A stretch of 64,000 nt of DNA, taken from Aphis gossypii. Its lineage: Eukaryota; Arthropoda; Insecta; Hemiptera; Aphididae. The DNA is taken from assembly GCF_020184175.1 (NCBI RefSeq), contig NC_065530.1, positions 27,939,260 through 28,003,259 of the forward strand. The letters run 5' to 3'. How positions within the stretch are numbered: the stretch's first letter is position 1; each line of letters opens with the position of its first letter. Made by a program: the position numbers and the translations under genes. Positions 23,278 to 38,300 of the stretch are shown in pieces. The notes under the pieces are model-generated. The model was not told where the DNA came from, ran no database searches, and saw only the letters and a program-made list of their open reading frames with translations.

Positions 23278-24364
23278 ACATAATTATCATCAAAGTATGT
23301 AGTTATTAATAGAGAAACATAAATAATATGTACTATTAATACCAATTTATTTCATTATTCCCAACATTATTATTTCTTTCTTTTATAAATTATAATGTGT
23401 TTAGATTAACTGATATAAAATTTTAATCGATATGATATTAAATTATCATTTATTTTTATCAAATTTACAATAATCTATAATAATTTTTGGTTGTCTTTTG
23501 TATTCATTTATTTTAAAATGAATTGTTTATCATTTTTATTTATCTAAAACTTAAAACTATCCTTTATATTATTTGCCATTGTTCTTTACAGATTAAGCAA
23601 ATATTTGATATTATCAGATAATATCAGCAATTAATGTATGTTTACAATTTTGACTTAAGTTTTGAATCTTAAAATAATAAATCAAATTATAACATTGTAT
23701 ACAAATATACAATATTAAGTATTTATGGAATGATTTCTTATTTCATACATTATTTGCTATAATTTTTACACTTTTGTTACTGTTTTTTAAAACTATACAA
23801 ATAAATACCTAGTTCTACTTAGATTTACTACTTATATTTCTTTATTGTATTTATGTATTATACTTCATTATCCATTTTTATTGAAGTCTTGTTCTCATGT
23901 AGTAATATATTTTACTTTTAAGATTTTCATACAAACAGTTGTATTTGTATTATTTTAAAGATATTAAATATATTGATGAGGAATGTTCGTTTTATTATTT
24001 TCACTTTTATTAAAATATTATTTTAACTAATTTTTAATGTAACAAATTAATAATTTAACAATACAATTATACTTGTAAAAAACAAATTATTTAGCTTCTA
24101 CATTTTTTAACAAATGTAGACAATGTAATAGAGTAATAGACCATCCTTTCATTAAATAAATTTGATTTCCAAAATATGTTATTGATTTGTTTGAGAGCAA
24201 GTGATAAAATATAATTAATAATGTTTACTTCTTTATTTTTAACTATTACCTATATTAAGAAAATGTACTATTTTTATTGATATCCTTATACATGTTCATT
24301 TACAATTAACTTATATTTAAAAAAGTGCTGAGTATAGATTAGAAAGAGCAATAATTTTTTTTAT

Positions 24365-25022
24365 TATTTATTCAACAACATGGTCTGAGCCTAATTACAT
24401 GGAAATGTAGACAATAGTCAATAACAAATGATAAATAAGTAAAAACAAGTAAATATACAACAAATACTAAATGATGATGATTCATTATTTACCATACGCA
24501 TAATTGTAATGATAGATTGGTCCTCAAAATAATTGGTGTTGTATTTATGTAAAAAAAAAATAAATATGAGTGACGGATAGAACTGAAAGGAACTTTAAAA
24601 TTAATCATAGAAAGTAAAATAGAAGAGTCAATATACAACAATTATTAGTTGCCTAAGAAAATATAGACGAGCTACTTGTCTTTTATCAGTTAAGGAAATA
24701 AAAACCAATCTATCTTAAAAGTGGATAATATTGACAATAATCAAGTGGTAGATAGTCAATGTTTAAAATAAAAGTTGCATGCTTAAGGAATTTCCATTGA
24801 ACCCTTTTAATTTGTTTATTTCCACAAGAAGTACAAGGATACCAAAATAGACCTCACATAGGTTTACAATTCATATAACATTTTTATAAGAGATAGATGT
24901 TTAAACTCATTCAAAATTCTTCTAATAAAACCAAGCATTTTTAGGGCTTTTTAACATGTATAGTATTATAATGAGAATGAACCTTTAATTCACAGTCAAA
25001 GGTGATACCCAAGTTAGATACC
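24365..25022 (-). mobile_element. Decayed LINE reverse-transcriptase 3' region
   Basis: Read on the minus strand from about 25020, the pieces are LGITFDCELKVHSHYN, then after a frameshift KMLGFIRRILNEFKHLS, then KQIKRVQWKFLKHATF. These line up with the C-terminal part of non-LTR polymerases (DLG--FD-KL-F--H...K--K-LGFI-R...E-VQ-KFL). Stops and frameshifts show it is a fossil. The 3' border is approximate. Confidence 0.7.
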
Positions 25023-25110
25023 CAGGGTGTTCCCCCCTAAAAATATAAAGACATAGTTTTTATATATAATTCCTTCCCTAAAAGTTTGGTTTGCCCCACC
25101 TGAAAATTTG

Positions 25111-25127
25111 GTCTGGCTACGGGCCTG
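25111..25127. mobile_element. Lone hAT-type terminal repeat
   Basis: GTCTGGCTACGGGCCTG is, reverse-complemented, CAGGCCCGTAGCCAGAC, a familiar hAT-style end. CCCCACC tracts lie just inside. I could not find a convincing partner end or 8-bp duplication, so this is a fragment. Confidence 0.4.
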
Positions 25128-26099
25128 TGGGGTACCTATTGTATACATTTTTGCTTCTCGCCAAAAATTAATTCAACATATCACTGGTGAGTGGTGGGAC
25201 CCGGTACTCATTCAGTTCACAAATTCTTACATGCATGATTAACTTCAGTGACAGATAAGTCACACCAGACACATACGTTGTGAATTGTGATAGAACAGTT
25301 TGCTATAAAGTAATAAATATGGAATTATTTATTTTTCAGTTTGGTGAAATCATTGACTTTAAACAGAGTAAATCCCTATTTATTGTAAACTATTAAGTGT
25401 TTTGAAATCGAAATCAAAATTTGAATGAGTGTTCTTGGTATATTTAATTTTGTCTATTGAGGATAAAAATTCTATGAAAATAGGTAGGAAAATGGTTGTT
25501 GACAGTTAATTAGAAAATGTAAATAATTCATATTTATAAAAAATTGTAACAAATAACATTGTACCTATAATATAATATAATATATTTAATATTGTACCTA
25601 TAACAAATACTCATAATCATTATGATGTACAATTTTTATATTTTTTAAAACCATTTTTAAAATATATAGTATTTGGTATGAGTATTTTAATTGCTGATAA
25701 ACAATAAACTGTACGTTCAAATTTTGATTTAGATAAATTAAAATTAAATATATATATATATATATCACCTAAATAATTCATAGTGAAAAAGCATAGTTAG
25801 CCAATGAAAACTTCCCGAAGTAAATCTCGAAAATCTGAAAATATAGTCCTCGAGCGTATGTAATAATTAAAAAAATCAGAATTTGAATATATTATTCATT
25901 ACTATTAACATAATAAACGTATGAACGTACACACGGGGACGAAGAGTATAGCTCGGGGAATCACTCTGTACAGCACATTATGAGAATATTGAGAATGGAT
26001 ATCATACCCACAGGTCTACGGCCTATATCGTGCTGTCGAGCCAATTAAACAGTAAACACGATTACGAAAGAATTCGATATAAATGTTTAAATTTAATTA

Positions 26100-26967
26100 A
26101 ACAAAACAATTTATCGTGGTTTGTGATGTCGCCGCTGTGGCGCTGCGCCGTCGGTAGGCGCTGAATGCAGCAGCTGATGGATGGCGCCGAACGCGCTGAT
26201 CGCGGCCGCTGATGCTGAGGTATAGTTGTTATTATTTTTTACGTGTGACACGACGATGGCGCGCGCATGCTCGAATCGAACAGTGATAACGACGACGTAT
26301 ATTATTGTGAAAAAATATATATAACATATACGCGCGCACGCACGCACACGTACCGGCAACTATAATCCGACAACCGTGATATTCGCCGGTACGCGTACAC
26401 CATTTTTGGAACCACTATCGTTTTCGAAAACTCGACGCATGATTGTTATTTCGGTGTTTTCCTTTGTTCGCCCGTCGTGCCGCCACCGCCGTCGTGCTTT
26501 TTTTTTTTTTTAATCGCCGTGTGCTCACGTCTCGCGGCCTTTCCGACCGTTTAATGCGCCGCACCCGGGCCAGAACACCGCATTTCGCGCTATAGGTCAA
26601 GCCCGGCACGTTTCGCAACACCGCTGTTGTGCAGTTTCCGTTTGCGAAAACGCCGCCACCGCATGCAAAGGCTCCTCTCCATCCGTCGTCACTCACGTCC
26701 GTCCACGGTCAATCGCCTAGCCGCCGCCGACGCCACTCGCTGGCCGCACCGACAGACCGACGCCGCCACTGTTATTCGTACTCGATGTCTTAAGACTGAA
26801 TAAATTCACATCATTCCTTCCCCGTGTTGTAGAGGTTGGCCGCCGCAAGTGTTCGAGGTATGCGACCGCTACAGCAGCTATATCGACCATCGTTGAAATA
26901 ACCGATTTCATGTGCAACGTTGTCTTGTGTCCGCAGGTCGCCAGTCGCCACTAGCCCTCAGTTGAAA
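26100..26967 (+). promoter_or_regulatory. GC/CpG-rich promoter and 5' UTR of the UBE2E gene
   Basis: This is the most GC-rich block of the window, with many CpG dinucleotides (about 26100-26960), as often seen at constitutive promoters. A plausible 5' UTR intron runs from a donor at 26858 (GAG|GTATGC) to an acceptor at 26936 (TGTCCGCAG), leaving a leader 26937-26967 before the start codon. The minus-strand open frames here are consequences of the GC content. Confidence 0.6.
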
Positions 26968-29900
26968 ATGTCTACTACCCCTACCCCACGTAGTCCTAAC
27001 AATTCTGGTCGCAGAGGTGTGACTGCGACATTGCCCGCAGTCACAGCCGTCCAAGCGACTCCACCGTCATCGCCATCCATAGGTGGCGAAACTACCAAGG
27101 AAGTGAAACCAAATCCAAAGATGTCTAAATCTCTTAGCACTTCGACTAAGAGGTGAGTGTTTATTCTCTTCAAATTGTCACATGTCGTTATCTATCACAA
27201 TCGGTGCCCCACTCGATTTGTTGTACCTATTCTAGTGTTCACATAAAGGGTTCTATTTTATCAGTATTATTTTCAATTATAATAACATCATACCTAATAT
27301 TTATTAAAAATATATTATGTGGGTACCTACAAAACAAAAAATTAACCTATATTATATACTTATTCTCAACTCTCAAGAATTAACTTTAGTTGTATAACTA
27401 TTATGTATTTACGAGTGTATTTATATCCCATCAAAAAATCTTGCTTACCTATAAATCTACCATTCTATCTAACTATCTGTCTATTAGAAAACATATTTAT
27501 ATTAGAAGTTGTATGTACCTACCTAATTATTATATAATTATTTTCTATTATAAATTAATAATTTTTCATGAAAAAAAAATCAATAACTTGTAATAACTAT
27601 AAATCTCACTACCTATACATTTTAAATTGATATCCAGTTTGATAGTTAGATAATGCTATACTTGATGATTAGTAAATACAAATAAAATAAAAAAAGTAAG
27701 TAAATGTACCTAGGTAAATGATGAATGTGAGATTTTGCAAATATAAAATATTAGAATTGGACATAATATAGGTTTTATAACCTGTTTTGTTTTAACTTAA
27801 TTTTATTTTATTTTTTTTTTTCTTTATTAATAAATACACAATCGGTACAATAAGAGTATGAGCTTTAGACAATGGAGATGAAATTTTGATTGAAGAAGCC
27901 ACCCACCGATGACACTTACGTACATACATACATTTTTTTTTTATATATATAGATCCTATCTATCTAAATGAATATATTATATAATATATTGATAATAACT
28001 TAACTACAAATGTCATTTAGTCTAAAATACTTAGGTAAAAAATTTGTCTAGGTACTACCCCTTTGAGCAAGTTTATAAGTATCCCAATTAATATTTACCT
28101 AACTTATACAGTCACATTTTGTGCATATTTTTAAATTTTATTTTAAAACAGTTTTCGAGATTATTTTAGTTATTAGTCATAACTATGAATTAGAAATTAA
28201 TCTGTAGGTAGTTATTATTAATAATTGGACCTAATATTACACACATCTTAACATGGTACGAAAAATTAATTATCTCTTTGATAAGTTCTGAGGTATAATT
28301 ATGTAATTTTTGGGATTTGGTATTTATCTAAAATTAGTGATTATACTCTGATATTTAAAGATTTTTAACCGTAATATTATGAAATATATTACATTATATT
28401 CATATTTTCTAGGATTCAAAAAGAACTAGCTGAAATTACATTGGACCCTCCGCCCAATTGCAGGTAAAGTTAATTCATGATTAAAAAATTAAATTACTTA
28501 TGATTAATATCATAAGAGGTTTTTCATATATTCAAGTAATAAGAACACTAATCTTGTACTAATAGGTTAGTCAAAACAAAAAATGTATTTTGGATTCTGA
28601 GCGAAGTGACAAATTTAATGTATTTGTTTTACTTTTCAATGATGTATGTTTTTTTATTTTTACACGTGTCATATTTTTAAAGTACTTAAATTTTCAATTT
28701 TGAAATGTTAGGTTTTTACTGCTTTTAGTATCAATTTGGATTTTGTTGGTACTTTAGTGCAGCAGTTCCCAAACTGCACTTGGGGCACCACGAGCATTTC
28801 CTACGGGCACTGCAGTCTACGGCTCATAATAAATAATTTAGAATGTATAGAATTGTTCTTATGTTCTGTGTTTTATGATATTCACAATAGGACACCGGGG
28901 CTAAATTTGATCTTGGATCAAGCAAAGGGCATCTTGAAAAAAAAAATTTGGGAACCTCTGCTTTAGTGGATCAAATGTAAAATATGAGGAACAGAAAAAT
29001 ATTGTGGCAAATCAGAAATACTTACACTAAATCAATTTTATTAGTTTATTGTAAATTGAAAACAAATTACTAAAAAAATTAAAAATTTTTACCAAATATT
29101 TATTATTATTTTTATTATATATATTTTTTAGACGTATATAATATGGTCTTTTGAGTTACTTATGAGTTATGAACTAGTTTTGTTTGTATAAATTATGTAA
29201 ATACATTTTTAAACTGAGTCAAAAAGCTTGAAAATGTAATATAACCATTAAAATTTAGGGATTCCTTTTTAATTGTACTGACAGCAACTATAAAATGCTG
29301 ATTTTTATATCTTATGTTCAATTATAAAAATTGAATTATTATAAAATTCAAATTTAATATATCCATTTAAAATTTGCTGTACATTATAGTAGCTTCTTGA
29401 AGATTTTCTTATATTTTCCTAAAAATAAATCTTAATGTTTTTCATTAGGTTTTTTTTATTTCAGTTATAAAGTCGGTATGAAATTTGATAAAAATTATCC
29501 ATTGCAACTATTTACTAAATTTATTTATTTATTTATTTTAGCTATTTTCTATTTTTTTTTTTTTTGCAGTTATTTAAATTTTTTATTAATGGTTTTTAAA
29601 ATTCTATGTTTAAAGTTGTTTAAAGTTGGATTTAGAATAATTTATTTATTGGAGAAAAAAAAATTTACTAGACAGCAATTTGAACAAAAAGTATGGCTAT
29701 TTTTTCTATCTCATCTATATTGATAAATCTACATATTGATAATCTACTTTTGTCTGCTTTGTTAAAATAAAATATATTTTTTATGTTATATCATATTTAT
29801 TTGTTAATTTATAAGATAAATCTTAGAATAGGTTATTACTATTTCATTAATTTTTCAGTGCTGGACCAAAAGGAGATAATGTATTTGAATGGGTCAGCAC

Positions 29901-30583
29901 AATTTTAGGCCCACCAGGTTCTGTGTATGAAGGAGGAGTTTTCTTTTTAGATATTCATTTCACACCAGAGTATCCATTTAAGCCTCCTAAAGTATGTAGC
30001 AATTTTTAGGTTTTTTTTATGATAATGATTGATAGTTGATGAGAAACTAATTTTAATTGTTATTAATTTTTAGGTAACATTTAGGACTCGCATATATCAT
30101 TGCAATATTAACTCTCAGGGTGTAATTTGCTTGGATATACTTAAAGACAATTGGTCTCCTGCATTAACTATCTCTAAGGTGCTGTTATCAATTTGTTCCC
30201 TATTGACTGATTGTAATCCAGGTAAAGGTTTATTATGTATTTATACATTATTAATTGTCATGCTTTAAAATTAACTAAAATAACTTAACAAAGAATATAA
30301 AGTAATTAATAATCTAAAAGATAAATATTAATATTTTTTAAGGTTAATATTGAATGTCTTCTTATGTTAATTAAAAATTTAAACAATAATTAATGGTTTA
30401 AAAAAATAAAAATACTATTTATATTTTAATATAATTACTGTTTAATATTTCATTCATGATAATTAAAATTATTTTTTTTTTATAGCGGATCCCCTAGTCG
30501 GTAGTATTGCTACACAGTATCTACAAAACCGCGAAGAACATGACAGAATTGCTAGGCTGTGGACAAAACGGTATGCTACATGA
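26968..30583 (+). CDS. Ubiquitin-conjugating enzyme E2, UBE2E class (Ubc2/UbcD2-like)
   Basis: E2 enzyme that carries ubiquitin as a thioester on its catalytic cysteine and passes it to substrates with E3 ligases. Exons 26968-27152, 28413-28463, 29859-29991, 30074-30221 and 30486-30583 give 204 residues, the usual size of vertebrate UBE2E proteins. Residues 1-60 are a Ser/Thr/Pro-rich extension typical of class III E2s. The UBC fold follows, beginning RIQKELAEITLDPPPNC. The HCN (HPN-type) motif is in IYHCNINSQGVICLDILKDN, with the catalytic cysteine in VICLD. The end NREEHDRIARLWTKRYAT is nearly invariant in animals. The start is the ATG preceded by GTTGAAA. An upstream in-frame ATG at 26920 would fall in the proposed 5' UTR intron. 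Intron 2 carries a hAT MITE and a piece of dispersed repeat. Nothing odd in the core. Confidence 0.95.
28580..28690 (+). repeat. Dispersed repeat family, copy C (end fragment)
   Basis: GGATTCTGAGCGAAGTGA, then TTTAATGTATTTG, then CAATGATGTATGTTTTTTT correspond to the left end of the copy at 48755-48830. It is truncated before the adjacent hAT MITE and lies in UBE2E intron 2. Confidence 0.5.
28760..28960. mobile_element. hAT MITE in UBE2E intron 2
   Basis: Inverted ends CAGCAGTTCCCAAACTG and CAGAGGTTCCCAAATTT (right end, reverse complement) are classic hAT termini. A perfect 8-bp duplication CTTTAGTG flanks it at 28752-28759 and 28961-28968. It is 201 bp and non-coding. Confidence 0.93.
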
Positions 30584-32321
30584 TTGATCCTTGAAGAAAC
30601 TTAAAAATATACCTATATATTTAAATATACATGCAAAAAATCCTAATTCCGTACATTATTAATGGGTGTTAGCATGATAAAATTTTAATCATTATTATTT
30701 TATAGTTGGCATATTTAAGACCTGAATATGAGTCAGTTCCTACATTTTTCATTTTTCTTTTTTTTTTTTCTTAAAACAGTAATATTTTAATAAATAACTT
30801 GATTAAAAATGTTTTACTGATTTTATGTATATGACTTAACTGCGCAACATGTAAGGCCACAATCCATAACAAAATCTCAAATTAATATTTTATTTTTATT
30901 TAAGTTTTATAATAGAAAATGTGTGCTTTTTTCATATTTTATTCTACAAATTATGGATTTAATTCAATATTATATAAGATTTATTATTTACAAACAAGTT
31001 TAAGTTATATTTTTAAATTGTAATTTTTACTTTATTTTATGAAAAACAATAATGCTAAAATGCTAAAAGTTGTGTAGTATCTATACATAACTAAGTATTG
31101 AAAGCCTAGACTGCTAATTATAATTAAATAACAAAATATAAACATTTTGTAAACGAATTTCATCTTAATGTTAATGTATATTGACATAGTATACATATTT
31201 TTGTATGTAAAATATTATTTAACTAAATTAAAAATATTGATCAATTTGTTTTATAAAACTTAATTTGTATCTCAAGTCTATTTAATGACTTTGAATGAAG
31301 TTTGGGGGTATTATAGTGAAAACAGTTATTTAAATTAATGATTTATAATATATTGAACATTAGGCGATACAAAACGTATTATGTTTTCCTATTGAATTAC
31401 CTTATGTTGTAAGGTTTTCATTGAATGCTCTATAGCAACTTTACTTATACTATTTAAATATTGATATAATAATATAGAGTTATTGCTTTATTCTTGTCTG
31501 TCATGTGTATTATCAATGTATAATTTTTTTTTTTTTTAATTTATATTCAATATTTGTGAATGGTTAAGTGAGAGTCTTCAGTCAGACTATTATCTATTTA
31601 TACATTTTATTTTTGTTTTTAATGTATAATAGTTAAAGCTCTGGTTTGTAATGGTGTTGCGCAGTAATGTTTTGTAAAAACATTGAAATTTAATTTTACA
31701 CTACTTTAAACTGTTTTAGATAAAAAAGATAAAAATAAAAAAATGGGTGAGAATTTTTCTTTTCTTTTTTTTTTAAAAAAAAAAAATGCTTTGAATGCAA
31801 ATTGAATGTATATTTTTTTAGCCAATTTATTGGAATTAAAAGTCATCTTATTTAAGTTGATGTGTAATTTATCTCATTCTTGTTGGTCTGAATATGAGGT
31901 TATTTTGAATTTACTATTTACCGTGTAATGTATTACACAAATTTACAAAAATTTTAGCATATCTATATATTTATAAGTTATATATATTATATATTAATAA
32001 TTAAATTAATATTAATATTGTAATATTTAGAGTAAATAATGAATAAAAAATATTGTTGTGAAATATTAAATAGAGTATATTTTGTGTTTGTACATATTTG
32101 TCATAGAGATTGTGTATCATAAAGAATATAATTGAAATTTTACTTTAAGTTAGTGGTGATAAAATATTTAAGTGTACATATATGGAATTTTAACAATTCC
32201 GACATTTTTATAGTCACTACTCAGTACTCATTATTAATACATGTTGGTATCATTAATTGTTTAAACTAATTAATTCACAAAATTTGTTTTACAATTTAGG
32301 TCTTAACTAGTAGTCATAGAG
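30584..32321. other. Convergent 3' ends of UBE2E and DYNC2H1
   Basis: The two genes end tail to tail with 1738 bp between stop codons. The stretch is AT-rich with poly-T and poly-A runs and several AATAAA-like signals in both directions. No other gene, repeat end or structured RNA was recognised. The 3' UTRs may overlap. Confidence 0.6.
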
Positions 32322-35300
32322 TTAATGTGTTCTCAGAAACAGTGTCACTCCTGCTAAAATCCACTTTTTTTGTTCATTTAATGGTATTGCCATTGGTATC
32401 AACGATATTAAATTATCTCTGAATTGTGTCTCATATAATGCCATTTGTAAATCAGAATTTTTCGTATAGTTTGTATGTTCCTATAAAACGATTAAAAAAT
32501 TTTAATTTTACAGATAAAATATGTGAAATTTTGTAAAATGCACATAGTATGAAAATCAAAACAACTATTACACGTGTATTTTTTCTAAACTTATTTATGT
32601 ATTTATTCATAAACCTGTGGAATCCATGCAAGTGTAATGTCGTCAATGACTGCTACTGATGGTGAATCTGCCGTGTTTTCAACGAGTGCGTTGTGATTGA
32701 GCCTAGCACCTTCTATGATTAAATTAGATATTGTCAATTTGATTTTGGAACCTTTCAATCCATTAGTTGACAGCGAACAATCGAGTATGAGACTATTCAT
32801 TGGTATATCATACTGTCTATATTGAAAATTAAAGATTATTATTACTGTAGTACTGAAGATCAAGTTCTTTCAACATAAGAGTAGTACGGTATGTCATATA
32901 TTTAATATACATTATCTATTATATTTTTCTACGAAACTTATAAAAAATATCAGGTTCCTAATTGAACCCTTAGAACAAAAGAAAGCCACATAAAATGTTG
33001 TCTATAAAATAAATGTATATCACACATCAGTACATGAGTGTCATAAATATAACGGATTAATATTAGGTGGACTTTATTCTAAAGTGTGATGACACCATTT
33101 TACTAACATACAACGGCAAATTTATGTTTAGTAAAACCAATTGTGTATTGTTAGTTTTAAATTTTAATACTTCAGTAAATTTACCTATGATCAAGGTTTA
33201 AGTTAAGAACATTATTTGCGCTTAATTGTCGGATTTTTTTTATATTGTAATTATCAAACAAGATAGGAATATAGTAAATATGATGATGATTGTACGAAGG
33301 GATGCTGAAATAATGCTTCGAATATTTTTAGAAGTTTCGTTGGTTTAGCATAGTCCCAAATTTGAGCTTTACATGACTAAATTATTCTTAACATTAACTT
33401 ATAAATTATGTAATTTGTTGTGTGTGAAGTGGAAGTTTTTATTTTTCATTTTTGTACATGATGTAAATATGTAATACATGAGATCTAATTGTATAAGCCT
33501 CTTTCTTTTGGATTTTAGGGAAGAGCCCCAGGTTAATATTTTATCTTAAATAAAATCCATGTATTTAACATGATATTTTGAGGGGATAGGAGAACGCATT
33601 GAAACAAGAGAACATACACAGATTTGTTATCATTAATTTTAATTTTTCTGCTGGAGGACATTTTTTTTTCAATATGGTCAAAGTGGCGTTAAAGAGTACC
33701 TATTGCATGCTTCGATTAATTTCTAGCTTAAAAATTAACATTTAAAAAAAACGACAACGGCTAATAACAGATAATATTCTTACCTTTAACTTTGATAATA
33801 GGCAAATTTATTCTAATAGTAAAGTTAATCCAAGCGGTTTTACTTAACGTAAATTTGCTATGATGTATAAAGTATATGTGTAAGATGGAGACAAAATATG
33901 TAACTTTAGCTATGTAAAGTTAGTGTCCTCTTAAGTTTTATTTATTACACTTAACTAATTTTTGACAAAATCGATTTTGTTTTTACCTCTAAGGGCCTAC
34001 GTTATGTCAAGAAAAAAATGTGGGCTACTTGATTAAATAAATATTATATTATCTATAATCGTGCATTTGTACCTACAACCTATACACACTTTATAATGTT
34101 TTTATTAAATACTAATTTATTATATTCATAATTAATTTATTAATAATTCGTCGATAATGAAAATTTATTTTAATTCTTATTTTAGGTATTTTATTTTTTT
34201 AAATAGAATGTGCCTAAAAATTATTTTTCAGAAAATATTGATGTATTAATGTTAATAGTTAAAATACCTTTAAGTCTAAGTGTATACGTAATATACTTTA
34301 TTACCTATATTATTTACTGTTTTGCGACAAATTACCTAAATAATGATGCGGAAACGCGGAATATTAAGATAACTTAGCTTATAGTAAAATTGAAATCAGA
34401 AATATTTCGATGTATCTGTAGAGTAACTTACAACATAATACATATCAACTTTTCGTTTCATTGCATTTTATTATAGGTATAAATTTGTAGTTTATAGTTA
34501 TGTACTATATACATACTTAGCTGTTTGTTGTTTTAGTGCGATCAGGAGCGTTCTGGGGTGGAACAGCTCGTCAAGGTTGATTTTTTGCGACAATTTATCA
34601 GTTGAAGTGTTAATTTTTTTCACAGACATCGTTCTCGCCACGATGGTTCTGACATACGTCACTGGATCGTTTGGACCATTCCATTGATCCAACCACAATT
34701 TAGGCGTCTAAAAAAAAATAGTAAAGTAGCATATAGTATAATATATTGTATTAGTTGCAAATAAAAATATTATCTTTATTACGGAACCGTAAAGTTATTT
34801 ATACCTAGCAGATGAGTTTGATCAGACACGGATCTAGTGTAATCAGCTATTTTACTCGTTTGTTACAATCAAGAGCATATTTCTGGGGGGGGGGGCTAAG
34901 GCCTAAGGGGCTACAGTCTCCCCGAAATTTCAGATTAGTTGTAATTTGTTACATTGTCATTAACAATATATTATTTATTATGCACTTACCTATTTTCTTT
35001 CATTATTTATTTTGTAAAAACAGTTAAGACTAAAACAGAAATTAAAATTTTGTAGTTAATTTCTTATCTTGTTTTTAATAGGCTGAATTAAGAAATTTAC
35101 CTTGGAGAAAATACTCAACCACTCTCAAAAAAATTTAAATATCCCCTGGTTAAAATGGTTGAAAAATTACAAAATAAAAATTGCAAAATTGAATTCATTA
35201 GAACACAATTCAAACCTTTCAGCGTTAAGGAAGCTAGAGTTTATAGTAGGTAAGTTAAGTATAATGTATTTTCATATTAATGCACATCCCCATTGAAGTT

Positions 35301-38300
35301 AATAAATGGTTGGCCTTGCAACACAGTAAAAATAATTAGGGTTCTGAAATCGTATTTGGGTTTTATAAATTTAGAATTTGGGTATTTTAAAATATTATAT
35401 ATGTATATCTTAGTTATTATTATTTTCAAGCAGATACTAAAATTAATTAATATATTAATATCAATCAATCGAAAATAAATTGAAGAAAAAACAGTTAAGC
35501 CATTACATACTTACATACCTTTTAATCTAGTATTATAAACTTAGAATTTTTTACAACAAAAAGTTGTTCGTATTATCTACAATTTTGTGTCCTTGTTTTA
35601 TGCAGGGTATCTAATATATTCTGGATTTTTTTTTTTTTGTAAGTTTTATTATTCGTAAAGTAATTAATTATAATTTTAATCATTAAATCAATTATTTTGC
35701 TTCGATATCTGTATATTTTCTCGAAGCTAAATTTTTGCCGTCCGAGAGCATAACAGTAATAAAAAAATCCTCACGGATCACTGAATTGGTTGCCGACTGA
35801 GACCTAAAAGTTATCTAACTCTCTGTCCACTTTTTGGGAAAGGCGATATTATCATACTTGAAGTGTAATAAGATGTAACACTGTGTCTGACACCGTGGTA
35901 GAGGGTCTCGTGTTGCTGCGAATCGTCTGGTTTACAGCGGCTAAAGTCTTGTGCACGTTTCTGATCAATCGGACCGCGAAGTTAAGTTCTTGACTGAAAA
36001 ACGCGTCCACCGGCCGTGGATTACTGTCACTACTTCTGCTCGTCGGTAACTCTGTTAGGTTGACACCCTTGTTTAAGGCCTTCCACAGGTCTAGAATGGG
36101 TTGGACTTCCAAGTGCCAGTCGCTCTTTATGTGCAATTTCGTTCCGATGCGACCAATGCTAACACCTATATTCAGTATATACATTATATATTCCATTCGT
36201 ATATTAATCGAGTATTATAAAGACGGTGTATTTTTTATGCATTTTATAACCATCTTATATTTATGCTTAAACGAATATTGTACACTATTTTATAAATACT
36301 CGTTAATTTTGAAATTGGTTTTATGGAATTTATGTAAGCATAATAAAATTTTGTTTTTAATGTTAATATGAAACGGAATTTCAAATTATTAATTTTTCAG
36401 TTATTCAATTTAATTAGTGGAAAAAAAGTATTAGGTATTTTACAAATAGGGTCCTTAAAAACAAAAACAAAAAACAATGTATATTAGATTGACGTGCACA
36501 GCGATACAAATTAAATTACAAAAATATGTAAGTTTTTGGGGTTAGACTCATATACTACAAGTATTATATACTGGTCGTACAGGTGCACCGGTGTTCTTTA
36601 CTTAATCTTTATAGAATTATAATAATTAAAAAAAAAAGTCTTAGTTATCGTGAGGCTGAGATAGGTATATATGCATTATTCAATTATTATGATAAATATT
36701 TTAAAATTCAAGCAATAATTAATTTCCATTTTTATATTATAGTGCTATGTAGGTTTTTAAACTTTTTACTCACGTCGCAACTGTGATATTGTCTCGGTGC
36801 TCTGTTTCTTTTGCCATGACCTGTCAACGTTTTCTGGCAAATCCAGCAGTTTTGGAGTGTCTTGCTCCGGGACGCTTCTAAGTGCGTTCTCGACATCCTA
36901 TTTGTAAAAATAAATAATAATGGTTTACAACTACGATTAGACTGTAGGCTTACATTCTTATTGATCTATTAATCGATAATCGTTAGAATTTTAGATACTA
37001 AAATCGTTTCATGTTACCGTATTAAATTGTTTATAGTTATAATATTAACGCTAGTATAGCTATCAGTTCATTTTAAAACAAAATTATAAATAAAAAAAAA
37101 AAAATAATCATTTCAGAGGCAAATTATTACTAAAGCATGTAATATACGTGTTCTATAAATTTTAAATAACTTACGATATGAAGAGGTCAAATGATCATAG
37201 AAAAATAAAATAGTTAATTAAATTTAAATTGACTTAATATTTATTGTAATTAAAGATATTATATAATGATTATAATTTGACACCCGATGTTTTGAGATGT
37301 AAGTACTTTAAAGGTTATAATATTTAAAATAAAAGAAAATAAATATTATTTTGTATTCAAAACACCTGACTTACATTTTGTAGGGTAGTTTTTATAAACG
37401 TTACAATGTCTATATTATGTCTATATAATATGACCCTTTTGATCGACAAAAATAATAATTATGAAAATCATCGCACCAAAGGAAAACAATTAACATCATA
37501 CTTTACTATAACTATACTTATACGTGTTTCACACTTCGTTATTGTAGTACACTAGTACGTATATACTCTAGCCTATTATCGAAGTAGGTATTGTGTACAA
37601 TTTTGATTTTTTCATAAAATGTTTTATTGATATCTATAATTTTTTAATTGATTAATAGTTGGTACCTATATGCATGTTTTAAAGTGCATATTATAAATTA
37701 ATTCTAAAATATTATTTACAAAATTGTGTTATTTTATTTTTCGGAAAAGTTATTTTAGTTTTTTGATACATTTTTTTAAAAGATATGTTCGTCATTTTAC
37801 ATATACGAATACACGATATACATACCTTTGCGTCACCAGAATTTAAATCCGTTATTCCAGGTATACCATTCTTCCAATTGACATTGTCCGATGTAAACAC
37901 ACATCGCAAATATGTTGTGAGGATAGCTATATCTTGTACATTTGTGATCCGACCGCCGTAGATAGCCTTTTCACATAGCCCGTGAATGTATGCCCATCTT
38001 GTCGAACTGTGTTCTATTGATTTAAATCAAAAAGTTACTTGTATAAAAAAAAATCAATTTCATTTTTTACGTTACTTGTTTAAAATTTTGCAGTAACTAG
38101 TGACGAGCGCTTCTTATCCGTAAAAAGGATAATATTGATAGGGGGGGGGGGGGTAAAGTTTAATATTGAATTGCCGACAATTATAATAATTAAGGTGTAC
38201 AAAAAAAGTTTGATTAAATTATTTACTTTCATTATAAATAATAAACAATTATAAAAGAAATAGGTATGACATTGCACTAATTATCTTATATTTTACAAGT

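Larger units (their letters stand above)
23278..26099. other. Spacer between tetraspanin 2 and UBE2E
   Basis: AT-rich spacer with the tetraspanin-2 3' UTR at its left end. Beyond the decayed LINE (24365-25022) and a lone transposon end near 25111-25127, nothing else was recognised. A short (TA)n tract is at about 25748-25765. Confidence 0.5.

Noticed and set aside
26111..27173. Several minus-strand open frames in the GC-rich block
   Set aside because: They have no recognisable domains and arise from high GC content across the UBE2E promoter and first exon.
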